This document shows positions 54,496 to 63,222 of a stretch of DNA of 64,000 nucleotides, piece after piece. Both the position numbers and the translations under genes were made by a program. Position 1 is the stretch's first letter. Each line of letters starts with the position of its first letter. The notes under the pieces were generated by a model. It saw nothing but the letters and a program-made list of their open reading frames with translations, was not told where the DNA came from and made no database searches. Origin of the DNA: Limisphaerales bacterium (GTDB lineage: Bacteria > Verrucomicrobiota > Verrucomicrobiia > Limisphaerales > AAA164-E04); the NCBI GenBank assembly GCA_024761205.1, contig JAMASS010000008.1, forward strand, positions 97,937-161,936. Direction: 5' to 3'.

Positions 54496-55960
54496 TGGAG
54501 GAAGGCAAACTCGCTTGTATTAATTTAATCAGGGTACGGCATACCTGCTCCACTGCTCCAAGTCGTGTTCGCGCGCAAGCGTGACGGCGGTCTTGCTCGG
54601 CGGGCAAGGGTGTCTGTGAGAAGGCCAGAGCGACGGTTCGTTGCATTTGAGCGTCGGGATCATCGCCTATTTCCACCTGGGGACGCTCGGTGAAGAAGGC
54701 GGCTTGCTGGTTTGCAAACGGACTGTTGAACAGCCCCAACGACTGCACCAAGGTGGCGGAATGCGTGCGATTCGGGTTCATTTGGCCCACATCCGGGCAA
54801 TCAAAGGCGCCGAAAATATCAACCGAGACCATCCGAACCTTGTGCGTATAGATCATGTGGTGCCAGCCGTTTTTCATCAAAGGTCTCTCGAACCCTGTAG
54901 TCGGAGAGCCCATCGCGTTGGTTGAAAAAATCAAATCAGGGATCGTTCGTCTTGAGATTGAGTTTGCCGTTGACGCTCAGGATCGAATCACGAATTGCCT
55001 TGGCGTCGAGGCACCTCGGTGGATAGCGCCAAGGCGTCGGGTCGAGGCTGACTGGACTGGCTGAAGGTCCGCGATGTGAGAATCAGACGATGAAGTTTTT
55101 TGATTGACCAACCATTGGCGACAAATCGGGCCGCTAGCCAGTCGAGGAGTCCGTATGGGATGGGCGGGATGTATGAGATGACGGGCAAGGGTAATTCGTC
55201 GCGCAGGTTCGGTGGCATCCGAGACTAGGTCGAAGTTGCCCAGAAAACCGGGGACGGCTGGCGCGACTGGATCGCAGCGTCGCATAGCGTCTCCTCGGTG
55301 GAGGAAGTAGGCGGTCTCAGGTCTGGAGCTAAAACTTGTGGCATAGACGCGAGGCCCCTGATAAAAGCCGCGAGAGATCACTCTGAGGGTGGCGAATCGC
55401 TGTGAGCAGATCGAGAATCTGTTGCGTCGTTTTGTCGCTTAGCGAGTCAAGTCCCACCTTCGCTAACTTTCTAGTGTCGTCGATTCAAAGTAAACGATCA
55501 CAGGTATGGAGGATATGCCCTCCCTGCTTCAGTGTTCGGCAGCCGGAGTTTTGAAATCGATACGAATCCATGCGGGTCCGCTTTTCGCGACCACTCAAGG
55601 ATAGGCTTGGCGTTTGACGACGGTTCCGCATCAGGTTGTCAAAGTGGCGCGAGTTGGCTGGAAAGTCTCGATGTGGACCTCGTTCAGCGGCTTTCGTAAA
55701 TGATGTTTCTGGCGCAACGATTCGGTTCTTTGGTTAAGGTATTGAGTTTCACTCGCGCGGCTGAATCTTGGCCGTCCAGTCGTTGTTTTCTGCACCCCAC
55801 AAACGGCGATCACCATATCGGAGATTGGCGAAGATCGCTTGCATGGCATAGTAGTCGCGTTGCAGGATGGGATCGAACTTTTGGTCGTGTCAGCGAGCAT
55901 AACCAACCGTCAATCCCAAAATGCCTTGACTGACTGTGCGAATAACCTTGTTTAGTTCAT
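54485..55960 (-). pseudogene. PSD1 (DUF1549/DUF1553) protein, degraded
   Basis: From about 55960 on the minus strand the pieces are DELNKVIRTVSQGILGLTVG, then [27 protein letters not shown], where the family has CARCHDHKFDPIPQ; both haem cysteines are gone, one as a stop. Later come [20 protein letters not shown] and [16 protein letters not shown]. Then HMIYTHKVRMVSVDIFGAFD, CPDVGQMNPNRTHSATLVQS, LGLFNSPFANQQAAFF and the end at 54485. The order is that of DUF1549 then DUF1553. The N-terminal half with the cytochrome-like domain is missing. Confidence 0.85.
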
Positions 55961-56143
55961 CTTGGCGTGCGCCACGCAGCGGGGCAATTCAACACTCAGA
56001 GCCGTGCGGCGATGTTTCAACGCTTTGGCCCATGCTCGAAAGCTGCTCTTTCTAGCCCCTTACTTGCTTGTGATTAATATTAGGGCGACGTAAACGGGTC
56101 TTATTGGATTGCCGGTCTGGATGTGGCCCTTTAGGGTCGTCGC

Positions 56144-56947
56144 GTGTCAGTTGAACTCACGGTTTTGGGGAGTGGCTCGGGGGGAAATTGTGCCTATTTC
56201 GAAGCGGGTGAAACGCGTTTGCTGGTCGATGTGGGATTTAGTGGGAAACAAATTCGAGAACGTCTGGCATCGATTGGCAAGACACCGGAAATGCTGACTG
56301 GGATTCTGTTGACGCATGAGCACAGCGACCACATCAAAGGGATTAAGGTCCTGGCCGCGAAATTGGGGATACCCATCTATTGCAACCAATGGACCCTAGA
56401 GGCCGTTAAGGCGCAGGCTCAGTGCCAGTTCGATGCGCGGATTTTTCAGACTGGCCACAGTTTTAAAGTCGGCGATGTCGATGTAGATTCGTTTTCGATT
56501 CCTCACGATGCCTGCGATCCGGTGGGATTCGTGGTTCATACAGAGGGAGGAAAGATTGGATTTTTGACCGATCTCGGTCATGTGACACGTTTGGTGATCG
56601 ATCGGGTGAAGGACGTGAGGGTGCTTGTCCTCGAGACCAATTACGATCAGAAGCTGTTGCAGGAAGCCAAACGTCCTGAAAGCATCAAGCAGCGCATTCG
56701 CAGCCGTCACGGACACCTGAGCAATGATGCGGCCGCGGAGGCGATGGAGGCAATGGTGTCGGATCACCTCGAGCATGTGCTTCTGGCTCATCTAAGCCGT
56801 GACTGTAATTCCCCAGAGTTAGCGCGTCGTGTGGTCGGGGAACGCTTGCGTGACATTGGGGGGACCCATCTCAACTTGATCTCTACCCAGCAGGATCATC
56901 CCTGCGCCACCTTACCGCTAGCGCCGGCTCAGGTGAGTTGTTCTTGA
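56144..56947 (+). CDS. MBL-fold metallo-hydrolase (YycJ/WalJ-like)
   Basis: Metallo-beta-lactamase-fold enzyme. The metal site LLTHEHSDHIKGI supplies the HxHxDH motif; FSIPHDACDPVGFVV, IGFLTDLGHVTRLV and the C-terminal HLEHVLLAHLSRDCNSPELA complete the YycJ/WalJ pattern. It opens MSVELTVLGSGSGGNCAYFE, as usual for the family, from a GTG start at 56144. Members have 5'-3' exonuclease or related hydrolase roles. Length 267 aa. It is the first intact gene after the decayed zone. Confidence 0.9.
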   Translation: MSVELTVLGSGSGGNCAYFEAGETRLLVDVGFSGKQIRERLASIGKTPEMLTGILLTHEHSDHIKGIKVLAAKLGIPIYCNQWTLEAVKAQAQCQFDARIFQTGHSFKVGDVDVDSFSIPHDACDPVGFVVHTEGGKIGFLTDLGHVTRLVIDRVKDVRVLVLETNYDQKLLQEAKRPESIKQRIRSRHGHLSNDAAAEAMEAMVSDHLEHVLLAHLSRDCNSPELARRVVGERLRDIGGTHLNLISTQQDHPCATLPLAPAQVSCS

Positions 56948-56989
56948 CCTGGGAATGCTGTCCGCCGGTAATAACAGTTCACCAAGACG

Positions 56990-58102
56990 ATGGACTTACA
57001 TATCCACCCAACCTTACCGACGCGCCGTGATTTTCGGATCGGTGTTTTAGGCAGTGGTTTTATCGTTTCCGATTGCCATTTGGTCGCCTATCACAAGGCG
57101 GGGTTTAATCCCGTGGCGATTGCGTCCCGGACGAGGGCCAACGCGGAGGCCACCGCAAGGAAGCATGAGATCGAACGCGTTTTCGATTCGTATGATGAGC
57201 TTCTCAATGACAAAAGTATCGAGGTGCTGGATATCGCGGTGCCGCCAAATGCTCAACTCCCTTTGATTCGGGCAGCCTGTGAGAAGCGGCACGTGAGGGG
57301 CATCCTCGCCCAAAAGCCCCTGGGGATGAATTTCAGCGAAGCTAAAGAGGCGGTCGATCTCTGCACTGCTGCTGGCATCACCTTGGCGGTGAATCAGAAT
57401 ATGCGGTATGACCAATCCGTTCGCGCGGGAAAGATATTACTGAACAACGGAGTGATTGGCTCGCCGATCTTGGCAACGATCGATATGCGAGGGATCCCCC
57501 ATTGGATGCCGTGGCAGCAGGAGATGGGCTGGGTCACGCTGCGGATCATGTCCATCCACCATCTGGATTGTTTTCGTTACTGGTTCGGTGATCCTGAAGG
57601 CATCTTTTGTAGTGTGCGGACCGATCCGCGGACTGACTTTCCTCACAAGGATGGAATCTGCACCTATATCCTAAACTACCACGACGGCCTGCGCTGTGTT
57701 GGTCTCGACGACACCTGGACCGGCCCGGTGCGCGAGGGGTGCCCGGATGACATCCGCATTGAGTGGCGTATCGAAGGCCTGAATGGTTTGGCCATTGGGA
57801 ACATCGGGTGGTGCCAAGACCCCTATACCACGCCTTCATCAGTGAGATTTGCCGGCATTGGCGATTCCGAGTTTCAGGAACCGAAATGGTCAGAGAGTTG
57901 GTTTCCGGATGCCTTTGTCGGAACGATGGCGCAGCTGCTTTGCGCCCTCGAGTCAGGTGATGAGCCGGAGATCAGTGGACGGGATAACCTGAAGACGATG
58001 GCCTTGGTAGATGCGGCTTATAAAAGTGTCGATGAACGACGGATCGTGAATCTGGATGAGATTGTCTCCAGATTCACGAAGGGACTACACTGCCGGGATT
58101 GA
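56990..58102 (+). CDS. Gfo/Idh/MocA family oxidoreductase
   Basis: NAD(P)-dependent sugar or polyol dehydrogenase. The N-terminal Rossmann domain has IGVLGSGFIVSDCHLVAYHK (GxGxxxxxH), SRTRANAEATARKHEI, and VLDIAVPPNAQLPLIRAACE; ILAQKPLGMNFSEAKEAVDL gives the EKP-like active site with Gln-Lys-Pro instead of Glu-Lys-Pro. The C-terminal domain has MSIHHLDCFRYWFGDPEGIF. Length 370 aa. It overlaps the frame of the next gene and is probably co-transcribed with it. Substrate unknown. Confidence 0.92.
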   Translation: MDLHIHPTLPTRRDFRIGVLGSGFIVSDCHLVAYHKAGFNPVAIASRTRANAEATARKHEIERVFDSYDELLNDKSIEVLDIAVPPNAQLPLIRAACEKRHVRGILAQKPLGMNFSEAKEAVDLCTAAGITLAVNQNMRYDQSVRAGKILLNNGVIGSPILATIDMRGIPHWMPWQQEMGWVTLRIMSIHHLDCFRYWFGDPEGIFCSVRTDPRTDFPHKDGICTYILNYHDGLRCVGLDDTWTGPVREGCPDDIRIEWRIEGLNGLAIGNIGWCQDPYTTPSSVRFAGIGDSEFQEPKWSESWFPDAFVGTMAQLLCALESGDEPEISGRDNLKTMALVDAAYKSVDERRIVNLDEIVSRFTKGLHCRD

Positions 58103-58116
58103 ACAATGGAACGCAC

Positions 58117-58941
58117 ATGAGACTTGGAATTATCAACAGCGCTTTTTCCCAAGCGGGGGTCGATACCGCCACAGGGCTAAAACACATTTCACGGATCGGC
58201 TTTGACTGTGTGGATATCTCCACCGAAGCCGTGGGAATCACTAAGAAGGAGGTCAGTCTCGTGGGCAAAACCTGCGAGCGTTTGGGATTGCCGATTGTGT
58301 CGCTCCCCGTGGTGGCTGTTGGACTGATCGACTTCAATGATCCGGTCCGCGAATTCCACGTCGAACGCTGCAAGAAGTTTATCAACTTAGCAAAACAGTG
58401 GGGTGCGGACAATATCCTGTTGGTGTTGGGTGAGTACATTTGGCAGCGTGAAGTGATCCCGTCGCAAGTACAATGGGATTGGGCAGTCGAGACTTGCCGA
58501 TGCCTGGGAGACTATGCAGACAAAAAAAAGATCGATATCGCGTTGGAGCTGGAGCCTTTTCGCCTCAGCCTGCTGAATAATGTCTCCGCCATGGCAGCCT
58601 TTGTTAAGGACTGTAAGCATCCTCGTGTGAAGGTGAACATTGATGTCAGCCACTTGGTTCTTTCGGACACCGCGCCCAGCGATCTGAAGGCGCTCAAGGG
58701 GAAGGCGATTCACGTCCACATTAGTGACTGTGACGGGAAGGTGCACGGCGATCTGCCACCGGGCCGGGGCGTCGTGAAGTTCATTCCCTACCTGCAGGCC
58801 ATTAAGGATCTCCAGATTGATGGCGTCGTGTCGATCGAGCTAGAGTATTCGTCGGATCCGCAGAGGATTGTCCCCTGGGTCGAAGAGGCGTATCGAGAGA
58901 CGGCGAAACGGATGGAGATGGTCGGTCTGAGGACGCCTTGA
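58117..58941 (+). CDS. Sugar phosphate isomerase/epimerase (AP-endonuclease-2 TIM barrel)
   Basis: TIM-barrel protein of the xylose-isomerase-like group: MRLGIINSAFSQAG, IGFDCVDISTEAVGI, LGADNILLVLGE-like WGADNILLVLGEYI, LEPFRLSLLNNVSAMAAFVK, VKVNIDVSHLVLS, IHVHISDCDGKVHGDLPPGR and GVVSIELEYSSD. The metal-site residues Glu, Asp, His and Glu are in place. ATG 58117 lies 14 bases after the oxidoreductase stop; the pair Gfo/Idh plus epimerase is a common carbohydrate-conversion unit. Substrate unknown. Confidence 0.9.
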   Translation: MRLGIINSAFSQAGVDTATGLKHISRIGFDCVDISTEAVGITKKEVSLVGKTCERLGLPIVSLPVVAVGLIDFNDPVREFHVERCKKFINLAKQWGADNILLVLGEYIWQREVIPSQVQWDWAVETCRCLGDYADKKKIDIALELEPFRLSLLNNVSAMAAFVKDCKHPRVKVNIDVSHLVLSDTAPSDLKALKGKAIHVHISDCDGKVHGDLPPGRGVVKFIPYLQAIKDLQIDGVVSIELEYSSDPQRIVPWVEEAYRETAKRMEMVGLRTP

Positions 58942-59043
58942 TCTCGGGTTTCGAACGCTGAGCAAGGTTTCGAAACACAAAGGTTTGGAGAGAGCCTACG
59001 GAGCGTAACATCGAGTTTTCGGCGGACTACTGGGCCTTTTCTA

Positions 59044-59799
59044 TTATGGGGTTGCCCCGCCGCCTTGCGATTTAATGAGCGGGCGACGCAGCGAATGCCC
59101 TTTGTTGAAATGAAGTATGGCCGCATTTCCAGTGCCTGATGCTTCGCCAAGCCGTTCTTTGTGGCCTGCCTGCTCCCACAATCTCGGCCAGGCTGTCAGC
59201 AGGTGATTCGTTGGGTCGGCGCACAATATCTGGACCGCGAAACCGAACGCCTCGGCAAAGTCCGCGGCGGATGCTTCGCCCCGGGTTTTCTGCCAATAAT
59301 CCCGCGTTAAGTCGTAGACCAGCTCCACCGCGTCGTGATGCACGATCCAAAAGGCCGTCTCGCAGGCGTAAACCGGACCGGGCAGCCCGTGGCGCAGCAT
59401 CCGCTCGCAGTCAGGCGATTTCCGGGAATTGGAAACCGGCGCCGAGCCGGGCTCTTCAGGCAGTTGATGAGAAAGAGGCGCATGAAGCGGGGAATGCCGG
59501 GCCGGTCCCAACGGATTCTCCGGCACCGAGACAAACCGGGTGTCCGCATCGAGCCAGATAAAGTAGTCGTAGTTGAGTCGACTCATCGCCAGTTTTAGAT
59601 AAAACACCGGAAACAATCCTTCTTGCGCCTGAAAATCCATCAAATCGTAGCACTCGCAACCCTCCAGGGACGTGTTCGTCAAAATATGAAAATCCTTAAA
59701 AACACCGCAGGATCGGGCGGAATCAACGCAGGCCTGCATTTGGTCGGCGTATTCAGAAGTGCTGATTGACCAATAGCAGTAACTAGGCGCTTTCGGCAT
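59044..59799 (-). CDS. GT-A-fold glycosyltransferase-like protein
   Basis: 251 aa. It starts SYCYWSISTSEYADQMQACV and carries the DxD motif in YDYFIWLDADTRFVSVPE, followed by MLRHGLPGPVYACETAFWIV, as in GT-A-fold nucleotide-sugar transferases. The C-terminal part has LHFNKGHSLRRP. It lacks a signal peptide or membrane segment. It is the last gene of the peptide-cassette operon read on the minus strand, 48 bases after the GT-B gene. Donor and acceptor are unknown. Confidence 0.7.
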   Translation of the reverse strand: MPKAPSYCYWSISTSEYADQMQACVDSARSCGVFKDFHILTNTSLEGCECYDLMDFQAQEGLFPVFYLKLAMSRLNYDYFIWLDADTRFVSVPENPLGPARHSPLHAPLSHQLPEEPGSAPVSNSRKSPDCERMLRHGLPGPVYACETAFWIVHHDAVELVYDLTRDYWQKTRGEASAADFAEAFGFAVQILCADPTNHLLTAWPRLWEQAGHKERLGEASGTGNAAILHFNKGHSLRRPLIKSQGGGATP

Positions 59800-59847
59800 G
59801 ATTTGAACAGCGCGGCTGCTTTGCTTGCCACGATGAAAGATTTCAGC

Positions 59848-60864
59848 TCACTCGGAAAAAGAGAGCGCTTCCAGCCAAATCGACCGATGCCCCGCCGGAT
59901 CACAATGAGTTTCCCGCGCATAGTCCGAGCATCGGCGGCTCATCCGCTGGCGAAAGGGATAATCCCGATAAAGCCGTTCGACGGCCGCTTGCCATTCTTC
60001 AAAAGAGCCGCAGAGATAACCGGATTCGTCATCAACCAGCATGTTATGAAAATGATGCCCTCTCGGGACGACCGGAGGGCAGCCGGTCAACATCGCTTCC
60101 ACGACCACTCGCCCCCATGATTCCCGGAATCGATGCCTCAAGGGATACACGAACAAATCCAACGACCAGAGAAAATCAACCGTCGCCAGATTGTTCTTCG
60201 GCAACAGTTCCCACTCCGGACCGAAGCGATGCCAGCGATATTGTTTGGCCATCTCCTCCGACCAAGCCATGACGCGATACCGCACATCGCCCGGCACCAG
60301 CGCCTCGTAAAAGTGCGGAAAGTTCAGCGGATACTTCACCGGGTCCGGCCGGGAGAGCCGCCCGATGGTGAAAGTCTCGTTGCGCCGCTCCTTCCAATGG
60401 AAATCGTCCGGATCAATGTAGTTTTCAACTATAACCGACGGCACGCCGCGATACATCTCCGCGAAGGCCTCGACCTTGGATTGAAATTCGGAAACCCACA
60501 AAACGCGGTCGATCAACCCCGCCTTCACCGCCTCGGCCTCACCCTTGAACGACCACATCATCTCGTTGCTCCAAACGATCTTCAACCCTTTCTCCTTCAA
60601 ACGCCGGGCAACGCCCGAACTGAAGAATTGCAATTCACAGATGGCCAATACCACGCCGGATACCTGCCGGGGCAACTCTTTGAGCAGGCAGTGAGGAATC
60701 TTCAGTTCGGCGAGGAAGCCCATAACCTGCTTGTTCTTGCGCCAGGAAGGATGGGTAAGAATCACGGTGAAATCCACCTCTTGATGCAATAGCCGCAACA
60801 AGTGCCGGATCTTCGTCGCCGCCCCGCCGATGTTGCCCGGCGTGCCGTACAGATAAACTTTCAT
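59848..60864 (-). CDS. GT-B-fold glycosyltransferase (GT4-like)
   Basis: 338 aa. It starts MKVYLYGTPGNIGGAATKIR with the glycine-rich loop of GT-B enzymes, then IPHCLLKELPRQ and VIVENYIDPDDFHWKERRNE. The C-terminal donor-binding part has NLATVDFLWSLDLFVYPLRH, ESWGRVVVEAMLTGCPPVV and SGYLCGSFEEW, the E-x7-E-like region. It starts 11 bases after the prepilin stop. The first 34 codons occur again at 63739-63840, so the gene belongs to a duplicated unit. Acceptor unknown; the peptide or prepilin of the same operon is a candidate by position. Confidence 0.88.
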   Translation of the reverse strand: MKVYLYGTPGNIGGAATKIRHLLRLLHQEVDFTVILTHPSWRKNKQVMGFLAELKIPHCLLKELPRQVSGVVLAICELQFFSSGVARRLKEKGLKIVWSNEMMWSFKGEAEAVKAGLIDRVLWVSEFQSKVEAFAEMYRGVPSVIVENYIDPDDFHWKERRNETFTIGRLSRPDPVKYPLNFPHFYEALVPGDVRYRVMAWSEEMAKQYRWHRFGPEWELLPKNNLATVDFLWSLDLFVYPLRHRFRESWGRVVVEAMLTGCPPVVPRGHHFHNMLVDDESGYLCGSFEEWQAAVERLYRDYPFRQRMSRRCSDYARETHCDPAGHRSIWLEALSFSE

Positions 60865-61027
60865 TTCTCAGAAAGTTAATTATGACCATGACCGCCGAAA
60901 CCTCCCAACCAGCGATCCGCTCGTCCTTCGTCCTCGGAGAGTTCGTAGCGATAGATATAATCGGATTGCTTGATCCATTCAACGTGCCCGTCAGCGAATA
61001 CCACGTTCCCGCCTAGCTCACCATGGT
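60764..61027 (-). repeat. Left copy of a direct repeat spanning the prepilin/GT-B junction
   Basis: Covers the 5' end of the GT-B gene and the 3' end of the prepilin gene. It matches 63741-64000 closely, with small in-frame indels near 60885-60905. Offset about 2973-2978 bases. Confidence 0.9.
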
Positions 61028-61730
61028 TGTCTTCCTCACTCGGATATTGATCGTAAAACCCGCCTACAAGTCCTCCTGGATCTCCGACGCTATCTTCTAC
61101 TACAAGGCAACTGCTGTTATCCAGAAAAAGCCAGATGTTCGCCGGTCCTGCCGTCTGCCCGCGCAGGTTGAAGGCGTTGTTATGATGCCGATGCGAAGCG
61201 ACGGTGCCCAACGTCTTGCGCTTATAGTCATAAATCTTCTTCCATTTTCCGTAGTAAGGCACTTCGGTATAAGGAACCGACCCTCTGCCCATCAACGCAT
61301 AGTAAATGTAACTCACGCCGGTATAGCGCTTTGTGCTAGGGGCATGATAGGTCAGGTCGATCAATTCCAGTTGACCGGTGAAAAAATTCGGTTGGGTGTT
61401 GGTGCGGATATAATTTCGAGTGGCCGGACAGATGAACAGGCCGGTGTCGCTGACGAAACGCGGAAATAACCAATTAACGTTAGCGTCATCGTTTTCAATT
61501 CGAGGGGAGAGGGAACCGCGGGCATCCTCCTCAGCATAGAGGAGGTTGGCGACGCCGATCTGTTTGAGATTGTTCAGGCAGGCCGTGCGTTTGGCCAGAT
61601 GCTTGGCCCTGCCCAAGGCGGGCAGCAACAGCCCGGCTAGTATCCCAATGATGGCGATCACCACCAGCAACTCAATCAGGGTAAAACCCCGAAGGGCGTT
61701 TTGTTGCTTGGGTATTCGGGTGTAGCTCAT
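60876..61730 (-). CDS. Prepilin-like protein with N-terminal methylation domain and C-terminal FADGH motif
   Basis: The N-terminus is a class-III signal: [20 protein letters not shown] with the prepilin peptidase site before FTLIE, followed by the hydrophobic helix. The rest resembles the large PVC-group family of type II-secretion-like proteins with a C-terminal [19 protein letters not shown] segment. Length 284 aa from ATG 61730 (GTG 61733 possible). Such proteins are exported by a T2SS/T4P-type system; a secretin fragment lies at the other end of this window. It lies 17 bases after the MauE-like gene. Confidence 0.88.
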   Translation of the reverse strand: MSYTRIPKQQNALRGFTLIELLVVIAIIGILAGLLLPALGRAKHLAKRTACLNNLKQIGVANLLYAEEDARGSLSPRIENDDANVNWLFPRFVSDTGLFICPATRNYIRTNTQPNFFTGQLELIDLTYHAPSTKRYTGVSYIYYALMGRGSVPYTEVPYYGKWKKIYDYKRKTLGTVASHRHHNNAFNLRGQTAGPANIWLFLDNSSCLVVEDSVGDPGGLVGGFYDQYPSEEDNHGELGGNVVFADGHVEWIKQSDYIYRYELSEDEGRADRWLGGFGGHGHN

Positions 61731-61747
61731 CACTCGGACCGTTTATT

Positions 61748-62257
61748 TCAGGAAGACACCGTTTCGGTGCAACGACTGGGTGAGGTTGGCCATAAAGCCC
61801 TCAGAGAACCGAGGAACACAACGGAAATGCCGGCGAATCCCATGACTTCCACAACGGCGGACCAGACCGCCCCTTCTTTGGGCAGGCCGAAGCAGCCGCA
61901 ATCCACCACCCCGAAGTAAAACCACCCCACGGCCCGGTAACTCAGAAAGCAACTGCTCAACAAAAACAGCACTACAAACTTGTCGAGCAAGAGCCAATCC
62001 TTGTTCAAGAGCAGAGAAACGATCCAGACCTCCAGACCAATCACCAGAACGGTGAGCGCGTTCGTTGGCAGAAACCAAAGCACTTTGTCCGGCGTTGAAG
62101 AACCAGGAAAGTTCACTATCAAACTCAAGGCCTTCATGGTTGCAGCAACGACGAACAACCCCAATGCCCCTCGGATAAGCCATTGTTTCCAGTTTATCAG
62201 TTTCACAGAAAGATGGATAAAAAGGTTAATCTGAGATGGAAATGGAATTCTTACCAT
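61748..62257 (-). CDS. MauE/DoxX-like membrane protein with CGCFG motif
   Basis: 169 aa with four predicted transmembrane helices (WLIRGALGLFVVAATMKAL, ALTVLVIGLEVWIVSLLL, FVVLFLLSSCFLSYRAVG and VVEVMGFAGISVVFLGSL). Between the third and fourth lies VVDCGCFGLPKE. The CGCFG pair is the hallmark of MauE-like proteins, thought to handle disulphide or electron transfer for a periplasmic partner. It starts 5 bases after the 292-aa gene. The neighbouring cysteine-rich peptide is the obvious candidate substrate, which is inference. Confidence 0.75.
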   Translation of the reverse strand: MVRIPFPSQINLFIHLSVKLINWKQWLIRGALGLFVVAATMKALSLIVNFPGSSTPDKVLWFLPTNALTVLVIGLEVWIVSLLLNKDWLLLDKFVVLFLLSSCFLSYRAVGWFYFGVVDCGCFGLPKEGAVWSAVVEVMGFAGISVVFLGSLRALWPTSPSRCTETVSS

Positions 62258-62261
62258 CCAA

Positions 62262-63140
62262 TTAGAAAAAGTATTCTATTGGAGCACCTGCTATTCCTCC
62301 GGCAACGAATTCTATCGGTAGCCATTTCTTATGAAGCGAACTCCAGTAGTAACTCACATGGATAGGATGAGGATTTTCGAGATGCTTGACTCGGACCAAG
62401 AACGAAATGTGCAGATTTATAATAGGTTGTTTCTTCTCGATCAATTCGTCAATCGTCGGTTGAAAAGTCAAGCTAGGCCTAGGGCTTTTCCCGCCAAAAA
62501 CATTAGTCCCGACATAACTTTTAATAGAAAGCGGTCCTTCAGGTGTTCGATGCAAATTCAATTGCAGTGTTTCCAAGGAGATAGCCTTCCAACATTGAGT
62601 GCAATAGACAGGCACACCTTCGAGTCCTTCTTCAACAAACTCGGCGACTTTCACCCATTTTTTCCAATAAGTCTCATAGAGTTTCATAAGAGAGCTTGGA
62701 TTGGTTTCCTTGCCAAATTGATTCAGGCGTGAGGCATAATCCCTTATCAAATTCACATTAAATTGAACCTGCTTGGAAGTGATTGGTATACGGAAGGAGG
62801 AGAAGCTCTCCCAAGTGCCTTCATGATGTGCGTAAATGAGCTGGATAATGGCTGTTGTCAGAGCTCGTCGCCGGGTTGTGGTCAGCAAACGAGTTACTTC
62901 GTGTTGCTGAACGGCTTTTTGAACTTCTGCCTCGAAAGTACCACTGTGCTCAATTTCTATATAATCCTTGCTCTTCCAAGCATTCAAAGTCTTATCTTGT
63001 CGATCTTTGCGTTTAGCAATAGCCTCCCGCTCTTCCTTGGATTGAAACAAGGATTGAGTCTGTGGAAGTAAAAAAAAGCAGCCTAGAATTAAGACCGGCA
63101 CTAACGAGATTAAGAAAAAATGGCGTTTTGAAAATTTCAT
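62262..63140 (-). CDS. Anchored hypothetical protein of the peptide cassette
   Basis: 292 aa with an N-terminal anchor (RHFFLISLVPVLILGCFFLL). The body shows no family I recognise. Visible are a helical part (TTTRRRALTTAIIQLIYAHH), a CxxC motif (PVYCTQCWKAIS) and beta-rich C-terminal text (INLHISFLVRVKHLENPHPI). The CxxC, facing the periplasm, could be redox-active or bind metal. It is the first gene after the peptide's terminator, starting 9 bases past it, and 5 bases before the MauE-like gene. Confidence 0.65.
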   Translation of the reverse strand: MKFSKRHFFLISLVPVLILGCFFLLPQTQSLFQSKEEREAIAKRKDRQDKTLNAWKSKDYIEIEHSGTFEAEVQKAVQQHEVTRLLTTTRRRALTTAIIQLIYAHHEGTWESFSSFRIPITSKQVQFNVNLIRDYASRLNQFGKETNPSSLMKLYETYWKKWVKVAEFVEEGLEGVPVYCTQCWKAISLETLQLNLHRTPEGPLSIKSYVGTNVFGGKSPRPSLTFQPTIDELIEKKQPIINLHISFLVRVKHLENPHPIHVSYYWSSLHKKWLPIEFVAGGIAGAPIEYFF

Positions 63141-63148
63141 TTTGCTAC

Positions 63149-63192
63149 AGAAAAAAAATTAGTGAGACTAAGTCACATTAGTCTCACTAATT
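63149..63192 (-). terminator. Strong terminator/attenuator behind the peptide gene
   Basis: A perfect 15-bp inverted repeat (AATTAGTGAGACTAA with TTAGTCTCACTAATT, 6-base loop), followed on the minus strand by eight T residues. It stands between the peptide stop and the 292-aa gene. This would let most transcripts stop after the peptide, with readthrough giving less of the downstream genes. Confidence 0.9.
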
Positions 63193-63222
63193 GCAGAACC
63201 AAATAACCCTTAAATTGGAAGA

